Of a stretch of 64,000 nucleotides of DNA, positions 10,849 through 21,332 are shown piece after piece. Location of the stretch: positions 560,269,945 through 560,333,944 of the forward strand of contig NC_081413.1 in the NCBI RefSeq assembly GCF_030272615.1, in the 5' to 3' direction. Positions within the stretch are counted from its first letter, which is position 1, and each line of letters opens with the position of its first letter. The notes beneath the pieces were generated by a model, which ran no database searches, had not been told where the DNA came from, and worked only from the letters and a program-made list of their open reading frames with translations. Source of the stretch: Cryptomeria japonica. Lineage: Eukaryota; Streptophyta; Pinopsida; Cupressales; Cupressaceae. The position numbers and the translations under genes are program-made.

Positions 10849-12343
10849 TGTAGAACACAATATGTCATTGAGAGGGGGAGTGAATAAGTGATTCCAAACA
10901 ATTTCCAACTATGTGTGTGCAATCAGTAAATCAATGAAGACACTAGTAATCAAACATACAAAGAATGCATCTCACAACACCGGATATATGCGAAAAACCC
11001 AATGTGGGAAAAACCTTGGTGAGAAATGCGTTGGAGTCTATTGCTCCAATCTAGCCTCACAATGAAACACAGTATTACAAAGATTTAGGGCATCAACCCA
11101 AGGAGCACCAACCCAAAGGAGAACCAACCCCTATACCGAGCACCAACTCAGTGATATACAATGAAAAACAAACTTATTACAATGAATGCACCTTGTTACA
11201 AATGAGTTTTGTAACAATTATTTAACTTCTTTCTGTCGGTTACAACTCTTCTTTATTTCACCGGTTCTTTCACTACTGGTTATCAATTTTCTCTCTTTGA
11301 TCTCTTACCGGTCAATCTCTTCCTTTCTTGACTTCCTCTGATACTCACCCTGCACTCTATCACTCTCGGATGCCTTGCTACCGGTTCACCTCAGCTCTAT
11401 TATCTACCGGTTAAACCTTTCTTTAACCTCCTTACCGGTTACACCTTTTCTACCAGTTCTCCTTCAAATACTTAGTTATAATACTCTTCTCAGTCTGATC
11501 TGCACTCTGTTAGCTCAAGCATTCTCTCTTCTCACAACTGACATCATGTTTTTGATCTTTGGTCTGCATATTTATTAATCTTCTTTCCTTCCAAAACATA
11601 GATTCAAACTTTGGTGCACTTAGGGTTTTCTCCACCGACCCAATCCGTATCATGTCATATTGAATCTCATCTCCAGGATTGATAGCCTGCAACAATGACA
11701 CACCGCACGCCAAATCCTTCCTTCAAATGCATGTTTTCTATATTTGGCAGACATGGCCCAACTTTCAGTCCATCATAATAAATGTAAACAGTAGTTTCCT
11801 TCTGCAGATTAACTAGTCGATCAAATGTCTTGCATTGATCACAAAGACAAAGGATCAAATCTTTGCCCCTCGGTCTGCATCAAGTCACATTCCTCTGTAT
11901 TCCTCCTGTGATTTCAACAATCGACATTAATGTTGACCCAATCACCAGCTACCTCATTGACGCACAATTTATCCTCCACTGCACGTACGCCACCTGTGTC
12001 CTACATGTTATCATCATCGACATCCACCTCTTCTCACCATGTCAGTTAAGGATTAGTCACCGACCACAAACATCCTACCGGTATTTTCCTTATACTACTG
12101 GTCTTCTACTTGTTCATACATACTCACCGGTGGACCTGTTTACCCGTTGGGATTGCACCTTCTTGCATACCGATTGACATAACCAGTTTATCTCTTTGCT
12201 TTCTTATGTTTGCTTACTGGTGAACATCCATACCGATAACATCTCCTATTTGCATCTTGCATACACCTTGCATATCGGTAACCATCCATACCGGTGACAT
12301 GCTATACTTACCAGTTGACATCAATCATAACACAATGCTAACA
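10849..12343 (-). repeat. copia B 5' LTR
   Basis: On the minus strand it starts TGTTAGCATTG at 12343 and ends GTTCTACA at 10849 (1,495 bp), bounded by the primer site on one side and copia A pol on the other. It is dense in ACCGGT/ACTGGT hexamers between 11250 and 12320. The second LTR lies outside the window, so the borders rest on the TGT...ACA ends and the flanking coding sequence. Confidence 0.75.
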
Positions 12344-13611
12344 ATACCTTTTAGAAGGATTTATAAATCGTGTAGATCTCCTTAGAGACGATTGTGGTGT
12401 TTCCACATTTTCTTGTATGTCTTCTAAATCTGCACCTTCTTCGTCAAAAGGATTCTCTTTTGTAGATGGTTGAGTCTCCAATTGAACTTGTTGATATTCC
12501 GGTACTTGTTCTTATTCCAAATCATTTTCTACAATGTCTGACTTTCTTAGAGAAGATTCATAAAATACTACTACATCTCTGCTAATGATGATTTGGTCGG
12601 CCGTAGGATCCCACAATCTATATCCCTTAACTACATCACCATAACCAACAAAAGAGTATTTTTTGGGTCTAATTTAGAACCCCGATCCTTAGAAACAAGA
12701 GCATAATCATCACAACCAAAAAAATTCAAATTTGAATAATCACATGAATGACCTATCCATACCTCTTCAGGAATCTTAAAATCTATTGCAACTGATGGTG
12801 ACCGATTTACTAGATAGCATGTTGTATTAAATGCTTTTGCCCACAACTCTTGCTGCAATTTGACATTACTGAGCATTCTCCTTGCTCTTTCTAGAAGAAT
12901 CGTATTCATGAATTCAACAACACCATTTTGCTGAGGAGTGTAAACTATGGTTTTATGCCTTACGATCCTAGCTTCCTCGCAATAATTTTCAAACTCCAAA
13001 GATGTGAACTCACCTCCATTGTCTATTCTTAAACACTTGATTGATTTGCCAATGCTCTTTTGAACCAAAACTCTAAATTGCTTGAATACACCAAACACAT
13101 CAACTTTTCTTTTAATAAAATAGACCCTTACCTTCTTGGAGTAGTCATCTATACATGTCACAAAATATGATGCTCCTCCAAAAGAAACTACAGGGGATGG
13201 ATCCCAAACATCTGAATGGACATAGTCTAGAACACCTTTACTTGTATGACTACTTGGTTTAAACTTATGTCTACATTGCTTCCCAAAGACACAATGCTTG
13301 CAAAAATTCAAATTCAACGATTTTAAATTTGGAAGTAACTTACGGTTTACTAGTACCTTTAGCCCTTTCTACCTCATATGACCCAGTCATTGATGCCATA
13401 AACGAGTAGATTCATTTGCTTCCTTAGATAACATTGTTGCCTCATTTACCTCAATACTCCCTTCTAGCCTGTAAAGGTTTCCAACTTTTGTAGCCTTCAT
13501 GACCACTAAAATGCCCTTGGACACTTTAAGTACTCCACCTTGAGAAGAGAATTTATAACCACCAGAATCCAAAACACCCAAGGAAATCAAATTCTTTTTC
13601 AGTTCTAGCAC
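12344..13611 (-). pseudogene. copia A integrase and linker, decayed
   Basis: The region opens after protease with a frameshift near 13615. The text LISLGVLDSGGYKF and NLYRLEGS is the usual pre-integrase. WHQ is followed by TGA (13387-13389), where WHQRLGHM is expected, so CGA became TGA. The HHCC finger ends in FCKHCVFGK. The catalytic core (13317-12631) keeps D in HSDVW, D in RIDNGGEF and E in QNGVVE, with the last motif reading EFMN instead of ERMN. The reading then continues to about 12345 with a TAA. Integrase would insert the element cDNA, but this copy cannot make a full protein. Confidence 0.85.
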
Positions 13612-14647
13612 ATGTCTTACCTCTATTTACATCCTTAAAAACACCATCAAACATCTTGATTCCAATGCTCGCAATTCCAATAGTCTTACAAGAGGAATTA
13701 TTTTCCATAAGAACAAAACCTCCATCAATAGGTTGGTAAGTAGAAAACCAACTCCTATGTGGACACATGCGATCAGAAGCACCGAAATCCAAAATCCATT
13801 CATCTTGATGTTGTAAGATATTACAAAATAATAACACTTCACCGACCATACATGAACCAGTCTCAACATATTTTTCTTCCTTTTTGGATCCATCATTCTC
13901 CTCTTCCCTTTTCCAACAATCTTTCTTGAGATGCCCCGATTTATTGCAATACCAACATTTCATACCCTTTTTGCCTCTTGACTTGGATCTGGATTTACCT
14001 CTCGAACCCTCCCCCTTTTTTGTGGATCGACCTCTAGTCACCATTGCTTCTGATGTGGAGGTTTCTATATTAGACTTCTTTTGCACCGCTTTAGACAACA
14101 AAGCTCCCACAACAAAATCAAATTCAAGAGAGTCAGTTTTACTAAAGCTAATAGAAGTGACAAAGGGATTCCAAGATTCGGGCAAAGAACATAAAAGTGC
14201 GACTGCTTTGTCTTCATCTTCGATTTTTACATCCATACTTCCCAATTGACAAATAAGAGTATTGAAAACATTTAAATGATCGGAAATTTTTGTACCTTCC
14301 TTCATTCACAAACTATATAGTTGCCTCTTCAAGTAGATCCGGTTTGCTAAGGATTTTGTCATGTAAAGACTATCCATTCTGCTCCATAAACCTGTTGTTG
14401 TATTTTCTCCAACAGTATTAAAAAGAACCTTGTTTGCCAAACACAACCGAATTATGCTTAGAGCTCTCATATCCAGATCTTCCAAGTCCTCATCGAACAT
14501 ATTTGTAGGTTTCTTTGATTTTCCAATCAGTGCCTTGTGCAATCATTGCTACACTAACAAATCCCGTGTCTTGAGCTTCCATAGCTCAAAGTCATTTTTG
14601 TCATTAAATTTCTCCACCTCTAACTTAGAGTTTGAAAACTTTGTCAT
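13612..14647 (-). pseudogene. gag: copia A gag and protease, decayed
   Basis: ATG at 14647 begins MTKFSNSKLEVEKF. The frame carries TAG and TGA near 14545-14555 and TGA at 14306-14308, where YSLRMKEG is usual. The gag core (MKEG..ISDHLNVF, LLCSLPESW) leads to a basic K/R/S-rich stretch and a perfect zinc knuckle CWYCNKSGHLKKDC. The protease has WILDFGASDRM at about 13800, with the usual LDSGAS changed to LDFGAS. Gag would form particles and protease would mature the polyprotein. The stops imply long inactivity. Confidence 0.87.
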
Positions 14648-14661
14648 TTGATGCTGGAAAA

Positions 14662-14673
14662 CTCAATACCAAA
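14662..14673 (-). promoter_or_regulatory. copia A primer-binding site
   Basis: On the minus strand this reads TTTGGTATTGAG, a slightly decayed TGGTATCAGAG site for initiator tRNA-Met. It lies between the LTR end and the gag ATG. Confidence 0.65.
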
Positions 14674-14679
14674 TTCACT

Positions 14680-15166
14680 TGTTGTGCAAGAGGAAGCAAA
14701 AACCCCAGATAATTAAAATATTGTAGGACAAGGTAGATGCAAAGAAATATTGAAGAAAAGAAATGAAAGCTAGAACAACACACACATGGTAAAGCCTTGA
14801 CAAAATGCTAAGGAAACATCCACGGGGCAAGGTATCAGTGTTCTTATTGGTCAAGAGAAAATAATTACAAACTTCATAGCTGCTCTCTCTTGCAGTCTGA
14901 ATTTGCAAATACAACAACAACAATTACATTTGTCTTCATAGGAAACATAGATATATACAAAAATTCTTCTAAATGCAACTCCCACCAACATAGAAATATC
15001 CCACTCAATGACTTATAAGAAACATGAACTTTCTCACAAAGAAGAACTCCTTAAAAGTAAGTAGGAACTTTCTCACAAAGAAGAAGTGCTATTCTAAAGG
15101 TGAGAAGAAATCAGGAATTTCTCATTTCTATTATTTCACGTTTCTAATTGTTGTTATTATCTAACA
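14680..15166 (-). repeat. copia A 5' LTR
   Basis: The minus strand begins TGTTAGATAATAAC at 15166 and ends TTGCACAACA at 14680 (487 bp), a normal copia LTR size. It is 6 nt from the primer site. No second copy is in the window, so the outer border is a TGTT/AACA-based proposal. Confidence 0.6.
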
Positions 15167-15183
15167 ATCTCTTCTTTGTGTTT

Positions 15184-15807
15184 GCAGTGCACATAGCAGA
15201 GTGGCTTGGCTTCATCAGCCAAGCACTAGCAAAGATCATCCCAGTTGTACAAACCCAAGGATCAATCCTAGATGCCTACCAGCCACAATAGCTAGTTGGG
15301 ACACACGTTTAACTGTTCGAGCCAATGACACAACTTAGAACAATCTATGAGGAGGCCCAGGTAGACCTAGTCAATAAAGAGGCCTAGTTAAGCACAATGG
15401 TGGGCTAGAGGGACTAGGGAGCTATTAAGCTTCACACTATCCTTTTGGAGAGATGCCAAGATGACGCCTTGCAAAGCCAAGTCCAAAACCTCCAAAGGTA
15501 AAACAATGTTGCATAGAGTGCCACTACTGGTGACCTTGATCTCTCCCAAGTGTGCCAACTAATGGACGACCTAGCAATAGCGATGTAGCGAGAGGACACA
15601 CTCAGGGATGAACTAGTAGAATAGGCAGAGCACATAGCATCCTAGAGGGAGACCATAGCAAAGATGAGGGCAACACTAAGGGTACTTCGTATATAGACTA
15701 CATCAAGTGCTCAATCTCACTCTACTTCAGTTAGGTAGCCACCTTGCTCAGACCGAGATCCCTCGATGCCTATAGGCTTAGGGACCCATGCACCAAGAGG
15801 GTTTTGA
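15184..15807 (+). pseudogene. Coiled-coil-type coding relic with 12 TAG/TAA stops
   Basis: One frame reads as convincing protein over about 207 codons: AEWLGFISQALAKIIP, LRTIYEEAQVDLVNKEA, LERCQDDALQSQVQNLQ, QLMDDLAIAM, LRDELVE, RETIAKMRATLRVL, a Ser/Thr-rich stretch, and a final TGA. It is broken by ten TAG and two TAA codons. No TGA and no obvious frameshift occurs before the end. The leucine-rich, Q/E/R-rich heptad look suggests a coiled coil. I do not recognise the family. A gag-like or N-terminal polyprotein segment of an old retrotransposon is possible, and a host gene relic cannot be excluded. Confidence 0.6.
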
Positions 15808-15929
15808 TTCATTGTATTAAACATTTTTTTATAGAGATTCATTAGTATAGATCAAATGATGTATATAGCCATATACACGTATATTGACATCACATGTTTT
15901 TGTAGTGATGTCACATGTACATTGAGATT

Positions 15930-16043
15930 GACACACACACACACACACACATATATGCGTATATGTGTGTGTGTGTGTGTGTGTGTGTATATACACATAT
16001 CTACATACATACACACACACACATATATATGTATGTGTGTATA

Positions 16044-16078
<35 letters not shown>

Positions 16079-16079
16079 C

Positions 16080-16113
<34 letters not shown>

Positions 16114-16116
16114 CAC

Positions 16117-16206
<90 letters not shown>

Positions 16207-16574
16207 GTGTGTGTGTGTGTGTGTACATACATGTGTGTGTGTACATACATATGTGTGTGTGTGTGTGTGTGGGTGTGTGTGTGTGTGTGTGTGTGTAGAT
16301 ATGTGTATATATATATGTATATATGTATGTATACATGTATAGATGCATATATATGTATATATACATATGTATATATGTGTATATATATACATGTATACAT
16401 GCATCTATACATACATGTATATATGTATACATATACATATATGTATATGTATACATATACATATATGTATATGTATACATATATGTATATATATGTGTGT
16501 GTGTGTACATGTATATATGCATATATATACATATGTATATATATACACATACATATACATATATATACATACAT

Positions 16575-16607
<33 letters not shown>

Positions 16608-16682
16608 CACATACACATACACATATACATATACATATACATATATATATGTATATACACACACACACACATACACACATAT
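15930..16682. repeat. Compound (CA)n/(TG)n/(TA)n microsatellite
   Basis: About 750 bp of almost pure alternating purine-pyrimidine DNA. Blocks of (CA)n are repeatedly followed by blocks of (TG)n, with ATATAT or GTACGC junctions such as the (TG)n-CGTACG-(CA)n block at about 16125-16198. ACATAT/TATGTA hexamer runs follow from about 16310. The long open frames here on both strands are artefacts of the period-2 repeat. Confidence 0.97.
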
Positions 16683-16977
16683 ATGATTTTGTTTCAACAA
16701 TCACTTGTGTTTTTGATATATGCATTTGACTTCATGTATGTCATGGATGCTTTATGATATATGTTTGGATTAAATGCTGCCGTGATTTAATTGAACATAT
16801 GTTATATACATGCTTAGCTAAATATGATGATGATCTAATATGATGTGATGATATAGATGAAATAAAATATGCTTTATCTACTTAAGGAATATGCACAAGA
16901 TATAATAAATGAACATGTTAACTAATGTTATATGATGAGTAATTAACATGAAAGACATATATATTATGCATAGAAAT
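16683..16977. other. AT-rich spacer, nothing recognised
   Basis: About 300 bp of AT-rich sequence between the microsatellite and a decayed Ty3 integrase. I see no gene, RNA or repeat structure. Confidence 0.5.
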
Positions 16978-17510
16978 AAAACACATATATGCCTAACTCC
17001 CGACTTAATGGGTAGCACATTTACATTACTTTGATTCTCATAAAGAATGAGGTCACCTATATTGAAGGAATGAGAAAGAACATTTTGATTATAATTCCTT
17101 AATAAATATTTTTGATAATATTGGAGGTACTCAAGGACTTTAACTGACACACATCAAGCAACCCAAGTTGTTAAGATGGTTAGTGTGATAAGTGTCATCA
17201 TCAATAAACCCCCTAAGGGAAACTCACAATGAAGGAATTTTCAACTCTATAGGCATAATAGTATCAAAACCATACACATGGCTATGTAGAGTAGTATCAG
17301 TAGCTATACAAACACTCATGCAATAGGCCCATAATGTATTGGTCAATTGAATATGTTAATCTTTACTGTGCTTATCAACCATCTTTTGTAAGATTTGTTC
17401 AATGGTCTTGTTCAAAGCCTCAACTTGACCATTGGATTGAAGATAGTAAGGTGTAGAAAAACAATGAATATGAAACTTCTCAGGGAATTGCTTTACCTCC
17501 TTGTGCCTAT
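16978..17510 (-). pseudogene. Ty3/gypsy integrase relic
   Basis: On the minus strand, around 17500-17380, it reads KFHIHCFSTPYYLQSNGQVE and then ALNKTIEQILQKM. STPYYPQSNGQVE is the signature around the catalytic Glu of Ty3 integrases. After several stops, 17150-16990 reads VKVLEYLQYYQ...FNIGDLIL.ENQ, the usual C-terminal part. No LTRs were found. The reverse transcriptase and the rest of the element are missing. Confidence 0.75.
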
Positions 17511-17839
17511 ACCCCTGCACACCATAGTGATCTTACCATATCTATGGTCACCATCAGTTTATATACCTTAGATGCACTAATTCAAAAGATTGATCAATTA
17601 GATAAGAAACTAGATGTTAAGAATTATGAAAATATTGGTGAGGTTCTATACACGTTCTATATTTTAGACATATGCCTCTTACTTTTGAGATTATGACATC
17701 CATTTCATATGGGTTTTGTGGTATCATGCTTTTATTTATGTATGATGGAAAATGATATCATTAATACATATCACAAATCTTATACAACTATACATGTGAA
17801 TTTATTTTATAAGGATGTGATGTAAATAAAAAATTTTAC

Positions 17840-18140
17840 ACACGTACTTAAGGATTATGATATTACGTGGTTTTATACATTACCCAAAGATTCTATTCAA
17901 ATATTTAGTGATTTAGCAAAAAAAGTTTATCGAGCAATTCAAAGTAAATATGGGCTTTAGCATTACAATTATATATTTATTTAAGTGTGCCCAAGATTCA
18001 AATGAGACCTATGTGACTATGTCATGATATTTTCTTCAACATATTTAAAATTTATTACACCTTTATGTGATTTAAGGTTTCAACCTATCTTTATCAAATG
18101 GATTACCAAATCAATTCAAGATAATGTATATCTTTATAGC
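17840..18140 (+). pseudogene. Possible retrotransposon gag relic
   Basis: A plus-strand frame reads WFYTLPKDSIQIFSDLAKKV followed by stop-rich text. It resembles the W-[FY]-x-x-L-P-x-x-S-I-x-x-[FW]-x-D-L core of Ty3-type gag. The match is short and interrupted. It may be unrelated AT-rich sequence. Confidence 0.35.
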
Positions 18141-21042
18141 TTTACTTTATTCATGGATTGATGTGCTTAAATTAGAATAGTGAATAATTAATTTCTCGTA
18201 AGGAATGAAAGAATATTATTGAATCAAAATGTTTCTTACCCTTCTAAGATTCAAAAGTCAAGTTTTTTCAAGAGGTAATAAAAAGATGAAAAATGTAAAT
18301 TAGATGTAACATATTTTCATTTCCTTCCTTTTAGAATAATTTATTTACGCTTTTTGTGTACATTTGGGCCCTTAATTTATCCCTAGAAGAATGTCAAAAT
18401 CTACATTAAAGTCCATGAAAACAAGATCGGTATTACACCAAGGACACCCATAGCTATTAGGCATTGTTTTCTCTTGGATCACATTGAAATCATGCCCATG
18501 TGTGTATGGTTATACTTGAAGCATGGGGAAATGATCACGTGACCTACAAATATCCTTCACAATAATGACATGGGGTCTCACAAATTTTGAAGACCTAACC
18601 ACCATATTCATGGTGACAAAGGTCATTATCTTTGTTTTCACCATTGGAGGTACACAAGGATCCATATTAAAAAAAAATTAAATAATGTTTTCAAGCAAAA
18701 GGGGTCCTTTTTCTAGAAGTTGTGTCAGCAAAACTACCCATTAACAGTGCTTTGTGGCATGCTTGGAGGTAGGTGAGGTGAACATTGAAAGATGGTGTGA
18801 GTGCTAAGAGTGTGGGAGTCAGAGATAACCAATGCTCATACCACAAGTCAAGTATTAGGGTTTAAAGGTGAAGTATATTGATAAGAGGAAATTTGACTCT
18901 TCGATAAAGGCTTGGGAAGAAGCAAGGTTAAGAGGAAACAAATGATTAGATGGATAACTTTCAAGTCTTAACAAAAGAGGGAATATCATGGGGAATGGGC
19001 AAAAGGTATACCTAAATGGGGAAGCCCGATACTTCAATAGAGATCAAAAAATTTAGGATAGGGCATGTTAGATACTCAAATAAGGGTAAGCCAAAAAATT
19101 TAATGAAAATAGAGAGAGACAAAGTTAGGACATAAGACATGCCAAGGAGAAGTTTTAAAGTACAATGAGGACCAAGGGAAAATTGGATTTAGACAGGAAG
19201 ACATAATTAGATGAGGAACTCCGACACCTCAATAACTAACATACACTTGGGGAAACAAACATACCTCCGACTTAGAAACTTTATGAGACCATGGATAGGG
19301 CCAAAGGCTCTTTTGAAGTAATTATATATATATATATATGGACGAGCGTACTCCACTAGTGACGTCTTACTTATTGATGAATATCTTGTTAAATTGGAGA
19401 GAGTAATAGAAATAAAAGAGTCAGATGCACCATTTTAAAGAAACAATCAGATCATTTTGATACTAATTTACCTTTAATTTGAGGCCTAAGATTTTAAGTT
19501 ACACTAGAGGAGGAAGAAAAACATGTAGATTGCATTGTTTTTTTACATATAGTGTTGTTATACAATTATTATTTATAATTTTAGTCTATTACAGTGTATA
19601 GTTTGACTTTGAGATTTTGAAATTTCAAATTTTTGAGTGTCTGAAGGTTATATGAAATATGTAATGTTTGAATTAAGACAAACTAATAATTAGATTATAA
19701 TTTTGTATTATCTAAATATATTAATTTTTATTCTTATTGTGTGTATATATATATTCCAAATCCCAGATCCAAGTCAAATTTTTTAACTTGAGTCCGAGTG
19801 TTCCAAGTTTGGTTTATAATATTCCAATAAATTTCTTCTTTCAGGTATATCTAGAAGAATTATGTCTCTTTTCCACCATCCAATTCGATAAATCAAATGC
19901 ATTGTTGATATTTTAATACTTCCTCGAAGAACAGAATTGATAAATGGTCTTACAAAGTTAGACATTTGAATATTAGATTTAAAAACCATTGGTCAGTCTT
20001 AAAAGTCCAAAACACTAACTCTGATACTTCTACTGACATGTAGCCAATACTTAGGATGCATAAAGGTTACAGAGAAACTACCGGTTGAAGAGCAAATTAA
20101 AGTATGACTTCTGATAAAAAAAACAAAAAGGATTTGGGAGCAGGGTAAAATGATGAGCAAGCTAGAATTGTTATATACCAAACATCAATTATTCAATAAC
20201 ACATTATTATATTTTAGATGCACCACATGTTGACTGATCCATGTCTTGAATAATGACATGCTCCTTGTATCATTAGTTACAAATATTATATCCATGTCTA
20301 AAATAATTTTGGGATCGATGAAGAAAATACTAGTGTTGGGACACTTCAGAACATCACAACAATCCAAAATCATTTTAAATATATGCAATCATGCCAAGCA
20401 CGCCAGACAATATTATCACTCTCCAGCACTGGAGAAGGAAGACAATAGCTACTGCTAGGTATTTGAAAAGCTCCTCTCAAAAAATGCATTGGCAGATATT
20501 GTTGAGAGGTAAGCAGCTTTGTCCATCAAGAAAATATGCCTTAATTACATTTATGATGCCTCGGACAGAATCGAACAAAGTCATCCTCCAGCTGAAAAGA
20601 AATTATATTGGTAAGAATACAGTCCTATACATTCTCTTGGGGCCTTTTGTCATGCATAGAAATATGAGGTACATATATGAAATATCCAAAACTTTGAATT
20701 GATATTTGTGGTAAACAGTATCAGTCTCAAGGTATGCTTGTTTCAGATAACTGACAAATGTCGCAGAAGATGACAGAAAACTTCAAAAGCAGGGGATGCA
20801 CAACAGATGAAAGAGAATGCCTGAAGCTGAAGATCCTCATTTTCTAGAAAACGCTCGAGTTATTAAGGACATTTATACTACAAATAAAGTAACAGACTGT
20901 CATCTGCAGAAGAGAGGCATGGATCAAGAAAAAAGAATGGATTTTCCCAAGATTTAGAGTTCTCTTGACCAGAAAAAAATGTCACTCAAAAAGAGCCTAC
21001 ACTGCCAGCTTCAGGATCCAGCTTGAGAAATTTTCCACCGGT
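18141..21042. other. Intergenic stretch without recognised genes
   Basis: About 2.9 kb of AT-rich sequence. It has a short (TA)n run near 19323-19341 and only short, unsupported open frames. The right end (about 20700-21042) is probably the 3' untranslated region and flank of the minus-strand COR413-like gene. I could not place a polyadenylation site. Confidence 0.5.
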
Positions 21043-21332
21043 TCAATCTAGAATCCATCCATCACTAGATTGCTGCCAGCCCTCATTAGTGAATTGATAA
21101 ACTTCCAGAAGTGGAGAAATAAGCAATGCGATAATTGCTAGGGAATTCACACAGTAGCCTACTTTAGAAAAAGTTGGCAAAGGTCGTCTGTATCTGATAT
21201 GCCCATCAAGAAGAATTAAACCTATAGCGACACTAATTGTGGCCCCTATTATATTGTTGCGAAGACATCTTGTCAACATTTGTGGAACTGTCACTATTAG
21301 TAACAAGAGAGCAACAGGAAATCCACAAAAAT
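21043..21332 (-). CDS. COR413-like gene, exon 4 (stop codon)
   Basis: Starts after TCTATGCAG and runs to TGA at 21043-21045. It encodes [47 protein letters not shown] and the last hydrophobic segment, then a short polar tail. The R-N-N-x-I-G and HIR positions are the clearest COR413 landmarks. Confidence 0.87.

Larger units (their letters stand above)
9937..12343 (-). mobile_element. Ty1/copia element B (minus strand), 5' LTR and part of gag
   Basis: Reading leftward: a 5' LTR (12343 to 10849), a classic initiator-Met-type primer site, then gag, which breaks at 9936 where the gypsy element inserted. The rest of the element must lie left of the window. Its LTR begins exactly after an ...AAAGGTAT stretch of copia A pol, so B inserted into A. 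Confidence 0.85.
12344..15166 (-). mobile_element. Ty1/copia element A (minus strand), split by copia B
   Basis: Reading leftward: LTR (15166-14680), primer site, gag, protease and integrase. It is broken at 12344 just after the region that links integrase to reverse transcriptase (KGYRLWDP..., then RRSTRF...). Several stops and a frameshift make it the oldest layer of the nest. Reverse transcriptase would lie beyond the left edge of the window. Confidence 0.85.

Noticed and set aside
15829..16757. Several 100-280 codon open frames on both strands
   Set aside because: They are translations of the CA/TG/TA microsatellite (His-Thr, Val-Cys and Tyr-Ile repeats), not genes.
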